NCBI GenBank assembly: GCA_947650285.1
Contig: CANTFL010001204.1
Coordinates: 371,466-435,465 of the forward strand
From: Hyaloperonospora brassicae
Taxonomy: Eukaryota > Oomycota > Peronosporomycetes > Peronosporales > Peronosporaceae
Length of the DNA stretch: 64,000 nt
Reading direction: 5' to 3'
The notes beneath the pieces are model-generated. The model was not told the origin of the DNA. It worked only from the letters and a program-made list of their open reading frames with translations, and did no database searches. How positions within the stretch are numbered: the stretch's first letter is position 1; each line of letters begins with the position of its first letter. The position numbers were made by a program, and so were the translations under genes. Positions 44,285 to 54,440 of this stretch are shown here, piece by piece.

Positions 44285-44307
44285 GTTTGAATCCGGGCAC
44301 GCCCACC
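44285..44307 (-). other. Primer-binding site of B, unit 2
   Basis: Same tRNA-3'-end complement as at 24,751-24,773, two bases from the end of LTR B3. Presence of a PBS beside both B2 and B3 confirms two complete 5' junctions in the array. Confidence 0.7.
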
Positions 44308-44309
44308 TA

Positions 44310-45354
44310 TGAGGTGGAATGACGATCGCTTTGTTGAGGAGTCGACCTCAACTCTCCACTATCACCCGGACGACCCACTAACGAAGGAGGTACTCCGATT
44401 CCGTGCTGTAACGTTTGCTCACGTTTTGTGCCCTTCAATAGGGCGGGTTGCACTATCTCAGGTGGACTCGAGTCGATGTCGACTTGACCGTGTTTGAGAT
44501 TGGTCTGTCGTGTGGAAGCCTTACCATGACTGCGGGTGTACTTGAAAGGTGCTCGATATGAGTCACCTTGATCTCTACGAGATTGTCTTGTCCAAAGTAG
44601 ATGCTTGATTCGAGAGCCTTCTGACCACTTGAGCCGTCTCGCGATCTTGCACCCTCCGCCTTTACTTGCTTGCTGCGTCCGATCGCAGTTGGAGTTGTTT
44701 TTTGAGAGTCCTTGATCCCTGACCAAACAATCCAGTGATCAATTGATTAAAGTATGAACCTTTTTTGACGTTGGGTGGCCAATAATCCAACCCGGAAGAG
44801 AAGTAGACACGTGTACTTAGAAGAAGATTAAACTCTGGTTAATGTTAACCAATCAAGCATAACAACTAACACATCGCTAGGCCTATCTGCATCACCAACA
44901 TCCGGGGCCACGCGTCTTCCTCTCCAGAAGATCGTCCACTTGTACCTATGTGGCCCACACCGAGTATGTCCATTCTTGAACCTTTGAGTAGTTCATATCT
45001 ACTTTGTACACAGCTTGCGCTAGGATCGCGATCTCTGGGTCGGATAGCGAGATCGGACCGGGGCCGCGAGATTCGATCGGGAGCGCGAGATCGGATCGGG
45101 GTCGTGAGCCTTGAATGCTCCCGTGATCTCTGATTAGATTCATTTTTAGCTTACGTACCATATCAGCGTCACCGCATATCTCACCCTTTTCATAAACGAT
45201 CTCAAGATCTGGCACGTTTAAGTACGCGATCGTTAACCAACCGTCCCAGCTCGTATCTTCCAATCAGAGTCACTTTCGGACTGAACTGACGCGGGCGATA
45301 TCTGCGCTCCCAAGCCCAACTCAGTGGTAAAATCTTGCAATCGTGTTGCCATCA
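44310..45354 (-). repeat. LTR B3 (5' LTR of unit 2)
   Basis: About 1,045 bp. Aligns with B1 and B2 to TTGCCA, with one extra T near its outer end (TTGCCATCA). Sequence diverges completely after 45,354, marking the array's right border. Confidence 0.85.
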
Positions 45355-45359
45355 CATAT

Positions 45360-45735
45360 TATTCTTGTATTCGGTAGCCGCATGCTGTAGTTCCACCAAA
45401 ATTAGAAGATACCGACAAGATACGTTAGAGGACTGCGGATAGAGGTCTCATGTGTCTAGTGGCAGAGCAGACCTGCGAGGGTACAGCTCAACGATTATTT
45501 CTTTTGCTCGATCTGTTAAGCGATCCAACACGTGCGCAAAACCATCGAGAATGGTTACTACCGGCCTCAAGCGCAATCCGGTTGAGAAGATATACCATGG
45601 TATCGTCAGCGTAGCCTGTAAATTTAAACTCATTATTCCGCCGTCCAGATGTAATGGGTGCGCCGCGTATGTCCTCCCTCGCTTAAGTCACCCGATAGAT
45701 GCTATCTGGAGTGAATAATAGAGAGAAGTGATGCA
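45360..45735 (-). pseudogene. LINE reverse-transcriptase fragment
   Basis: The minus strand reads DIRGAPITSGRRNNEFKFTG followed directly by YADDTMVYL near 45,570. F-x-G-YADD is the catalytic RT motif of non-LTR retrotransposons. After a frameshift a second block (KEIIVELYPRRSALPLDT, 45,500-45,448) continues as in LINE RTs. Only about 125 codons remain and stops interrupt them. The fragment abuts the right edge of array B, so B probably inserted into an already present LINE. Confidence 0.75.
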
Positions 45736-46551
45736 CGGGGCACTCAAACCAAATTTAACATTTTAAAACGTATTGCGTACCAAGGAGACAGAAAGAGCGG
45801 TGCAGGACGGTAAGTTAAAAATTCTGCTGGCTGAATGTCAATACATTTTGGATCAAAATTCAGACGCGATGTGACAAATTTGTAAAGCCGAGCATATGTG
45901 AATCACCAGTCACTTCACACTTTATCGCTGCTATATTTAGTTATGTTTGTGTGTCTCACAACGGTAATTATTCTGCATCTAGTTGACCGAAATATGCCGT
46001 CCCTCTGTCGAAGATCATTCCATTTAAGACACTTAATATTGTCCTTAGACCAATATATACAACTGGTAGAAAGGATTTATACACACAACTAGTGATGATG
46101 ATTGATATATAGAAGAAGCGATATGGGAATGATGTCGTGACCGATCACCTTTAACGGCACCTAATATTACCGACCAACTTAGGAGACATTAAGGTTTGTA
46201 TGCTTCATTTATCTGTAATATCCTCGCGTGAAGGAAGAGATCTGGTGGTCGCTAGCCTAATTTACACTCGTTCTACCTTGAAAAAACGTGATCGTTTCAT
46301 CTGTTCCTTCTCTTTTTATATAAAAGTTGGATAGGCTAACGCAACTTTTATCGCACACAAAATCTTCATTTCGATAAAATTCCTAATCTTGTTCTCGCTT
46401 CCGATCTCAAGTTGCTTCATATAAAAGATACTAATAGCGCCGAACAGTGCATCTAATCGTAACGCAAATCCTATGTGTCCAAGCACACGTCTTGCTATTC
46501 TTCAGTTTGATGATAACGATTAGACTATACCGGCTTCATAAAGACGTTTGC
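45736..46551. other. Unassigned AT-rich DNA
   Basis: Short frames only; no recognisable motif on either strand. Confidence 0.45.
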
Positions 46552-46625
46552 AATTGGAGTGGTACAGTGGGTCAGACACGACCGTTACGACCGGTACCTC
46601 AAGTGTTCGAGCCCGTCGGTGAACA
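46552..46625 (+). repeat. tRNA-derived sequence, probable SINE head
   Basis: TGGTACAGTGGG at about 46,558 fits a Pol III A box and TGTTCGAGCCC at about 46,606 fits a B box with one mismatch, at tRNA-like spacing. Stems pair too poorly for a functional tRNA. The body to about 46,850 has no frame and would fit a SINE. Confidence 0.45.
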
Positions 46626-46850
46626 GCTCAAACCGCGTAATTTCGAATCTAAGGTCGTGCCACCGATTTGAATTAAATAGACCGCATCCAGTAGACAAAA
46701 TGAAGCAAGTGTGCAAAAAAGTACAAAACGTAGTCGAAAATCCTGTAAATTGATGATCGCAGGTCGCTGGGCGTTTAAGGGTCGAAGTAAAACTTCCCCG
46801 GGTGAAAGAGCTACCCCCAATGACGATTACAAAAGAGTGTAATCGGAAAC

Positions 46851-47461
46851 CTATCTAATTACCAACCCCATGTATGAATAAGTACGAACGCGCCTTTTCT
46901 GTCCCGCAGAATACTTTATGAGTGTCATGACTTCTGTATAATAAAATACATAAGCTCTATCAATAGTTGCGTACATTAACACGTGTAGAAGTAGCTTTAC
47001 CCGTCCACCGAATTTTTCTGATGTATTGAGGCTATGCTAAATATGAATATGGTATTTAGACGCAACATTGTGTGACTTATATATACTCGAGCTATATTTA
47101 GCAAGTTATTACAAAAAACACCTAAATGCATTTGATTATTATTGAGACCACCCCACAAGCTTTCATAATCATCGCCTTACATCCCTTCAATACGACTGAA
47201 TTTTTACCCACTTCAATAGCATGCGCATTCATTTATGGTGCATACGTCCTACTGAATGCGTGAATGTCGGTCTCATAACAGTTAAATCGTGGCAGATTAG
47301 CGTTTCGCATCCAAATAATTGATAATTATGTTCAAATTTTGCAAGCACTTGCACATCTGGTTGTATAGTATCTACAATCACTGAGCGATAGCTATCGAGT
47401 CCGCCCAATGTTTCGTGCATATCTATACTAGATCAAGCAGCCATCACTTCCGAACAAAGCC
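46851..47461. other. Unassigned AT-rich DNA
   Basis: No motif found. A short minus frame at 47,229-47,420 might be the eroded 3' end of the pseudogene to the right. Confidence 0.4.
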
Positions 47462-48570
47462 TTTTTAACATGTGCCTCAGGTGTGACTTTCGATATCTTC
47501 ATCGTTCGTAAACACTTCATCATCTAACTTGCCCTTGCGACCGATACCGTGTGGACAATCGTTTTGTACCGTTATAATAATCGCTTGTAAGCGATAAATA
47601 GGATCAATGATGTATGGTGTCCAACTAATTCCGAGCAGGATTAAGCCGAACACAATATCTAATACACCAATTCTGGAATAAACAACATTTTTGTATCCTG
47701 GGCCGAATGATAGCTCCACGTAAAGCACGAATAGAATGCAAACAGATCTTAAAAGCCTCAACCACCGGGTTTAAATGCTTCACGACTATGAATACCTATC
47801 TTCTCCCGGCGTTCTTTCCATGTTACAGGGCACGTTTCGCCTTTACTAATACAGTACAGATCATTGAAAGTGGTAATAGTGCGTACACATATACGATAAG
47901 ACCTCACGTACATTCTTGTGCAAGGAAGTGCACAGAACTGAACGTAATGCTTGGCTCGACGAAAACAGAAGTATAGACAGTATGATATGACCCTGTTACG
48001 ACAATGTGTAAGCTAGTTGCTTTGATCACGTCAATCTGTGAATACACAGAGCTGAATGCCTTCACCCCACTCGGGTTTCGCATCTGTCACTAATTTGTAA
48101 TATTTTGGCATAACCACGGTCAGCATGGCGTCGGCTGCTACTGAATAGTACTTCCAATGCGCTCATTTTTCAATACCAACATCTTTAAGTGATATTGTCG
48201 TATCCTCTTTTAATATGAAGATGATCACGTTGACAATGGCGTCAATCAGATTATCCTGCCAGGCGTTCACCCGTAACACTCACCGCCATCGAATGAGCTC
48301 CGTCGCGTCAGGTCCGCAAACGGAATTAAGCCTTTTTTTGAATCCACCTTCTCTATATTGGGTCTCTAGGTCGTATATGTGCGGTAATCGCGCTGTCCGA
48401 AAACACCGAGTGGGTTGAAAAATATTCAATCACCGTGACAGTAGCGTAGAGGCCTTCGACAAACCTCTTGAAGGTGCTCAAGCCGTCCTTGGGTCTACGA
48501 CTCATGCACTCGTACATGTTGATGTAAATGCGAATGTTATCCCCTTCGGGCTATTGGATCAATACGTCAC
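47462..48570 (-). pseudogene. Broken membrane-protein-like gene
   Basis: Reading the minus strand from about 48,560, protein-like blocks follow one another: NIRIYINMYECMSRRPKDGL, LSTFKRFVEGLYATVTVIEY (48,490-48,400), NLIDAIVNVIIFILKEDTTI (48,250-48,200), AHWKYYSVAADAMLTVVMPK (48,150-48,090) and, after a worse-decayed part, LDIVFGLILLGISWTPYIID (about 47,680-47,600) with a charged C-terminus ending at 47,477. At least two hydrophobic stretches look membrane-spanning. Several stops and shifts separate the blocks. I do not recognise the family with certainty. It is interrupted or bounded on its 5' side near the element C insertion at 48,817. Confidence 0.5.
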
Positions 48571-48811
48571 GACATAAGCTGCGTGAAGAAGAATTTGGCC
48601 CAATCAATTTATTTCTTCCGCGTCGCTTACCTGATTTGTCAGTATTGCCTTAGCTAAACCAAGCAGACTTGTAGAGTACTACAGTGTAGTTATCGAAATG
48701 GACGATATTGAGGAACAATTGGGCGACCAGCAATACCCTGTACAGATGGATCTAATTGTATGACGTCCCAACCTTCAGCATCCTATAGTGCGACAGACAA
48801 AATGGCATGCC

Positions 48812-48816
48812 GTCAG
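48812..48816. repeat. Left target-site duplication of element C
   Basis: GTCAG, repeated exactly at 56,420-56,424. Five bases is the normal Ty3/gypsy duplication length. Confidence 0.85.
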
Positions 48817-49251
48817 TAAAACGGGGTAGTTCGTTTCATGAAATTGTAATTTAGAAGAACTTGACAATACAGAATATTACGTTGAATTTTCTTTCAACAA
48901 TATCACAAAGTATGGTGATGTTGTTTGGATGACCGAAGGGTCTACTCATTGGTTGATATCGTGATGATATCAACCCGCCAATCGCTGCTAGACGCGCGCA
49001 ATGGGTGGTGAGTAGACGTCATCATTAGTTATATTAATATAATTAAGCTAGGAAAAACAGAGACACACGAGTTATAGGACTAATATATATTAAATAATAG
49101 CTGTACTTTTACCACGACTAGAGTCTTTACCTTAGTCGTTTCCTTCCTCTGTGTAGTTCTACACCTAGCTGGGCTCTGACCTTCACTGTTGTAAGTGAAG
49201 GGTTAACTCCGTACAGGTAGTCCAGTACGTAGTCGTCGGTGCTCCGTTACA
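48817..49251 (+). repeat. 5' LTR of element C
   Basis: 435 bp, same length as the 3' LTR. Starts TAAAACGGGG where the 3' LTR has TGTAACGGGA, so the terminal TG is mutated; ends CCGTTACA. About six mismatches to the 3' LTR lie in the first 22 bases, two in the central 385 and several in the last 25. Confidence 0.88.
48951..48975. repeat. Hairpin inside LTR of element C
   Basis: GGTTGATATC, GTGAT loop, GATATCAACC: perfect 10-bp inverted repeat, also at 56,119-56,143 in the 3' LTR. Outside it GTCTACTCA pairs with TGAGTAGAC nine for nine. Homologous to the hairpin at 3,471-3,495 but with different paired bases. Confidence 0.85.
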
Positions 49252-49253
49252 CC

Positions 49254-49262
49254 TGGTAGCAC
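49254..49262 (+). other. Primer-binding site of element C
   Basis: TGGTAGCA starts two bases after the LTR end and matches the complement of the eukaryotic initiator tRNA-Met 3' end for eight bases; the following bases do not continue the match. This differs from the primer used by A and B. Confidence 0.5.
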
Positions 49263-49307
49263 CTTGTTGTCCATCCAAGGACCACACTCGCATCGCCCAA
49301 CATAAAC

Positions 49308-50400
49308 ATGTTAAACGAAGTTGAAGGAGACAGCTTTACGGGATCCGTGAAAGCTAATCCTATTCAAGCGATATCGAATAGAAGGCGATTAAACAAATGC
49401 GTTCGACCGTTGGCGAAGAATGTATCTGGACCATGCTATCCACAAAGGATATATATTAGCAGCATTCTATCATTAGCAAGTTCTTTTAATGAGAACTTAA
49501 TGGTCGCGAGTGCTAGTGACCTTGTTGCAACAGCAAGATCACCAGCTAACTGAAGCACTAAGACAGCATCAGTCCCAGTCCGCACAGTCGATGCGTGAGC
49601 GGCGACAGGAGTCTCTAAAGCTAGAGATCTCCAAGTATCACGTAGTCAAGAACGATTCCCTACTACGATGGTTTGTCGAAGTCGACGGTGCCATCGAGGC
49701 CCGTCGCATCGACGATGAGCGAATTTAAGTCGCATTTGCTCAGTCGTACTTGGCAGGGGACGCCAATAAATTAGACCCTGAATCTCAGATTACACGACCC
49801 AAATGTCTTTGGGTCGTAAGACATCTTCAAGACCCTGCTCAGCGAGACGGTTGAGGCGCCCAGCGCAGAGTTTAGGACTATCTCTGAACTCTTCGAGATC
49901 AAACAGGGTAAGCCTAAGGTTCCCTCTTACGCCCAACATGTGCGCTACCTTACAAGTTGCATCGTAGTAAACACTGTGATGCATTTGTGAAGATCACAAT
50001 ATAATTTCAAAGTCTTGCAGAAGGTCCCATCTGTTTCGCGGAGAGCTCAATACACTTTTAGAATCAATCTACGGTGCGGAGCAGAAAGCCTTTAGTGAGA
50101 CCGGCTCACAATACTCTGACTTCCTATCGTCCACAGAGACGACCGGCGGTCGAAAATTCAGAGCCAATGGAACTCCGTAATATCGAGGACGAGAAACGAT
50201 TCCCTGTGAGCGACCAGCGATTGCTGAGATGCCATCGCTGTCATAAACTGGGACACTACGCAGATGAATGCAGTATTCCCGCTCAGGACACCGTGATGCT
50301 AAGCGCAGCAACCGTACGCCTGTCAGAAGAACTAGAGAACGAGGTTTTGATGCTGTTTCAAAGCCGCAACTGCGAGGCGGACCATCTAAAAATGGTATAG
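49308..50400 (+). pseudogene. gag of element C
   Basis: Starts with an ATG at 49,308 (MLNEVEGDSFTGSVKANPIQ), 57 bp past the LTR. A Gln/Arg-rich helical stretch follows (LLQQQDHQLTEALRQHQSQS, about 49,520). The nucleocapsid knuckle CHRCHKLGHYADEC (about 50,232-50,273) fits C-x2-C-x4-H-x4-C exactly. Between 49,730 and 50,070 stops and shifts are dense. One knuckle is seen here, against three in element A. Non-functional. Confidence 0.75.
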
Positions 50401-50492
50401 GGCAGTAGGGGCGGAGCGCCCTGCTGATCCAGCACACAAAGAGAATTTTGAATCTCTTGACGAAGGTTGCTCCCGACAGATAGTCTCTGTGT

Positions 50493-51002
50493 TTGTCTGC
50501 GCCTGGTGATGAGGTGTCCCTCATCAATTTGACATTGCTATTGACAAAGGACTTGTCACTTCGCGCCCTAGTTGACTGTGGGGCGTCGAGCAATTTGCTT
50601 CGTCACCAGTTACTAGAGGTTAGAAGTTTTAACTTCGTGGAGCGTGAGATCCTTCCAACGAGAATGACGGTGCGCCTAGGGATAGGCGCATCGATTACTG
50701 TTAAGAAACGTGCAGTAGTGATGCATTATACCTTATAAGTCAAGCTGTACGATGATGATTACATCGTAATGGATCTGTATTACAAGTTTGAGGTCTTCCT
50801 AGGACTACCTTGGCTCAGGAGATACGAGCCAATGGTGAGCTGGAAGCATCGGTTAGTAACGATGCCTGCGATTTGTCCATCAGATGGCCATCTGAAGAAG
50901 ATCTTGAAACGCCGACATTCACGTGGGTGTTCTACGAGTGAGTGCGATGACCTCACTTGTGGTACGGTCGTTATCAGCTCTACAAACACACAGTGTCGAT
51001 GA
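50493..51002 (+). pseudogene. Protease region of element C
   Basis: ALVDCGASSNLLR (about 50,560-50,600) is the retropepsin active site, with DCGA in place of DSGA/DTGA. VFLGLPWLRRYEP near 50,790 matches the following 'iLG-x-x-W' block of gypsy proteases. A stop at about 50,738 and frame changes separate the parts. Confidence 0.7.
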
Positions 51003-51541
51003 TCACTACATTGTGGAGAAAGCCCATCAGCATCCTGTGGATGTAATTCCCGAGGAAGTAATCAAGACATTAAATGTCTTGGTTAATAAAGGATCAAGGT
51101 AGGTGCTTAAACACTTGATCTGGTTGTGCCTCCAACGTTAACTTCGGAGATTACTCGATTGACAACGCTAGAACCGAACGGCTCGTGCGTGATCTGCGTA
51201 GTGAAAAAGTCAAGCAGATCTATGTACTTGTCGCGGAGGACGAGTACGCAATCAATATTGTATCGGAAATGGTGTTTTCTGAGACCGAAAGGGTTCTCAG
51301 CAGTTTATCGATGAAGGAAAGCGTCACCGACGAGTTGACTCGGATTGAGAGATATGCATCTCCATCCTGGGAGTCGGTTGAGGCAAATCCTTTGTATAAG
51401 GATTTGATCGAACCCAAGGATGCATTCCATGAATCCGTGTCTTGCGAGTTGACTACGTATGCAGGCAATCGAAACCAGATCGAACTCCAAACGGGCTCGA
51501 AGTACTGTGTCATAAAGAAGTCGCTACTGCCTCGTTAACGG
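51003..51541 (+). pseudogene. Protease-RT linker of element C
   Basis: A 117-codon frame at 51,185-51,538 (acidic, Ser/Glu-rich) links protease and RT. It is the typical poorly conserved spacer of this family and shows no catalytic motif. Confidence 0.45.
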
Positions 51542-52270
51542 GTGCTAGCGATATACAAGTTCTTTTCTGATCGCTTGGCAGCAGGCCATGTAAGGGAGTC
51601 AACTTCCCTTCACAATTCTACGACCTTCTGTGTGCAAAAGGCTACAAGAGGATGGTGGGTAGTGCACGCATTCAGCAAAGTGAATGCTGCAACGGTACCG
51701 GCTCAGGCGCCAATACCGACGAAAGACGTGATTGGAGATGGTATGTCAAAAAGTACCATCTTCTTGTCCATGGATCTGTTGAATGGATTCTAATGGATCC
51801 TCCTTCGTGAACGCTACATATCGTACACAGCAGTGCGCTCCCCCAGCGGTAAGCTGTGGGATTGGATTTTGATGCCACATGGACTGTGTAATGCCCCTGC
51901 AACGTTTAACAAATGTACAACAACTCTGTGGTGAAATTTACAGAACTCACGTTCGTCGGGTTTTTGTAACTTATGCGCAAGCATAAGTTGTACACCAGCC
52001 TCAAAAAGTGCAGATTAGCGGCTAGCGAGATAAAAATTTTTAAGTGCATCGTGTGCAAAAGCGGCGTGCGCCCTGATCCCGAAAAGGTCAAGGCGATCAC
52101 CGACTGGTCCGTGCCATACGATGTCAAGGACTTCGTAATTTCCTTGGGCTAGCGGCGTACTTGCATAAGTACTCGAGCAACTAAGCCGAGATGATGTGCA
52201 TCGTTAGTGTTTACTCAATAAAAATGTGAAGCGGTCATAGAACGCAGAATGTCAGCATTTCTTTGAAAAT
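51542..52270 (+). pseudogene. Reverse transcriptase of element C, catalytic box lost
   Basis: Blocks present: TTFCVQKATRGWWVVHAFSK, FLSMDLLNGF with the first catalytic Asp (51,765), and LMPHGLCNAPATFN (51,870). The next block, which should carry Y-x-D-D, is missing: sequence jumps at about 51,915-51,975 to the KLYTSLKKC thumb region. The part RPDPEKVKAITDWSVPYDVK follows at about 52,070. A deletion of about 100 bp in the palm explains this. Confidence 0.8.
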
Positions 52271-52282
52271 ATCAAGCATAGA

Positions 52283-52771
52283 TTGATAAAATCGCTCTTC
52301 TTGGCTATATCAGATCAGGACAGACCATTCCGTGTGGTCTGTGAGGCCAGAGATTACGCGATCGGGTGTGCGCTGATGCATTATGACACAGACGACGCAG
52401 AGCTCATCGTCAGCTATCAATCGCGTAACCTGCAACCAGCCGAACACGATTACCCAGTGCATCACAAGGAGCTCCTTGCCATGAAGTACGCAATAGCTAA
52501 GTTTCGCGTCTATATCTCAGGATATCGACAGTTCATTGTCTATACGGACCATGCGTCACTACGCACGGTCGTAAACAGTCCCCACCTCTCGCGACGAATG
52601 GCGAGGTGGTTGCCTCTCTCCGCGGAGTATAACTTCCCCGGGGAGTACAAATCAGGACGACTTAACGTCGTCGCTGATGTGCTGTTACGTCGGCTCGATT
52701 TTGAGCCGATTACACGCGTCAACATTGAGTATTTGGTCATTGTTGCAGCGCTGTCGGTCAGTGTGCCGTAG
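52283..52771 (+). pseudogene. RNase H of element C
   Basis: A 162-codon frame covers the whole Ty3-type RNase H. FRVVCEARDYAIGCALMHY has Glu where the first catalytic Asp (CDASD) is usual. HHKELLAMKYAIAKFRVY holds the catalytic Glu, VYTDHASLR the second Asp, and LNVVADVLLRRLDFEP the last. This is the best-preserved part of pol. There is no second, acquired RNase H after it. Confidence 0.82.
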
Positions 52772-52929
52772 TCGCCTTAATCGACGACGTGCAGAAGGCC
52801 TAGCAGGAGATACGAATCTCCTCCTTTAGTGGATCACCTTGCGAACCCTTCCCGGAAATACTTGTCAGATTTGCCGGCCCGATACCTTTCCCCTTTGGAT
52901 CGGTATACGACTCGCAATGGCAAACTGTG

Positions 52930-53705
52930 ATACACAGTAGTTGCCGACGACACACCTCGTGTCGTCTTTTCTAATCATGCAAATTTTCACTTGCGCATCA
53001 TGTTTGAATGTCACGATGCGCCCTCAGGCGGGCATAGTGGTAGATAAAATAGTTACCGTACGGTTAGTAGTGACTTTTACTGGCCCTGCCAGTATCAGTT
53101 TGTACTCAAGTACATACGTTCTTGCGAGGTCTGTCAACGTGTGAAGCTTAGTCTTTGATCCCGTGCACTTTTACAACCTCTGCCGGTCCCGTCAGAGTGT
53201 TTGGAGTTCGTTTCCATGAACTTTGTCTTCGGGTTTCCCGAAGGCACTCACAAGAATAATGATATTCCTGTGTTTGTAGGTCGTTCCAGAAAGATGGTCA
53301 ATCTTGCTGCGGTCCATGAGTCGATCAATGCACACGGATGCGCGCGTGTCTTCATCGACACAGTGTTTCGACTCCACGGCTTGCCCCGTGAACTCGTGTA
53401 CGACCTTGACCCTCGGTTCACGGCGGAGTTTTGGCCATCTGTGTTCCGCACTTTAGGAACACGGTTGAAGATGTCCACCTCTGACAACCTAGAAACGATG
53501 GTCAGACTGAACGTGCAAACCGTGTCCTCGAAGAAATGTTTTGAGGACACGTCCACTTTTTTTCCTTTTGAAGTGAGTTTTTGTACATGGTCAAATTCGC
53601 CATCAACAACTCCGTTCATGCGTCCACGACGCATACACCGTTCTACGTGGATGGCTTACGCCAACCACGTATTCCCGCCCTCATACAGAGTGACTCTGGG
53701 TTAAG
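52930..53705 (+). pseudogene. Integrase of element C
   Basis: Zinc-binding half: MFECHDAPSGGHSGR, SDFYWPCQYQF, then RSCEVCQRVK. Core: SMNFVFGFPEG (53,215) has Asn where the first catalytic Asp is usual; YDLDPRFTAEFWPSVFRTLG (53,400-53,460) carries the second; the Glu block is scrambled near 53,500. The 167-codon frame 53,201-53,704 spans most of the core. Dead by at least two active-site changes. Confidence 0.85.
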
Positions 53706-53739
53706 GTGGGGAGGGACTCGCTCGAGCAAAAAAACAGTT

Positions 53740-54440
53740 TTTGCGCTTGATCAACTCTAATCATCGCACATACCGATACGTTTGATGCCGATGTCGATAC
53801 TGTCGAAATCGACGAAGTCGATCTTAGCAGTAGCGGTGACGCTTCTGCTACATCAGACACTGATGAAGATGGTGGAATATACAGAATCGTCAACGACTAT
53901 GCCAACGAGGAAGTAAACACTCTCGCTGAAGAATAGATTATCTTAGCAATGCGTACAAAGCGCACTGAACGACACAACAACACTTCAGCAGAGAACTTCC
54001 TGCTGACTCGAGAATCGGTAGTCCGTTTAGTTCAGGAATCGACCGTAAACGCGGTTGAACGCCAGAAACGGAACGCAGACAAGAATGGAAGAGCAAATGG
54101 TCTTTCATTTTAAGCTAACGACCTATTGTTACTATCTACGGTAAACCTACCTAGACATGCAGCCACTAATGTCGGCAGTAGTAAACTACTGCTAGAATAC
54201 ATTGGTACCTTTCGTGTATTGCACCGCGAAGACAATGCATACACGATTGGGCGGCCTCTAAGGATGCGCACGTATCCTACGTTTTATGTTGATCGTCTTC
54301 GCCCAGGCTATCAGTACGAGGCTCCTTCCGTGAACGGAGACAGCCGTCACGCTCAAAAATCCCCAGCCAACTCTTGTGATCCCAGACCAAACTTTCATGT
54401 TAGTCCTTCTGCAATTCCCTCTCACAAGAGCTGCCTCTAG
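53740..54440 (+). pseudogene. Post-integrase pol tail of element C
   Basis: Acidic block (53,790-53,935), ERQKRNADKNGRANG (54,060), then IGTFRVLHREDNAYTI and MRTYPTFYVDRLRPGYQYE at 54,200-54,325. The last is the conserved end of gypsy integrases. Matches D at 915-1,430. It overlaps the tail of the antisense gene. Confidence 0.65.

Larger units (their letters stand above)
17718..45354 (-). mobile_element. Tandem LTR-internal-LTR-internal-LTR array of element B
   Basis: Element B is a minus-strand Ty3/gypsy-type element. Three LTR copies (17,718; 24,776; 44,310) separate two internal regions, so two units share the middle LTR. Unit 1 is 7,058 bp LTR-start to LTR-start and holds a solo LTR of element A; unit 2 is 19,534 bp and holds full-length A at the identical position. 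Internal order on the minus strand is PBS, gag, protease (split by A), linker, acquired RNase H, PPT. Reverse transcriptase, Ty3-type RNase H and integrase are absent, so B was non-autonomous. Unit-to-unit differences are few: about 3 in the 1.86 kb left of A and about 20 in the 2.5 kb right of A. A duplicated-haplotype assembly error is a possible alternative. Confidence 0.85.
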
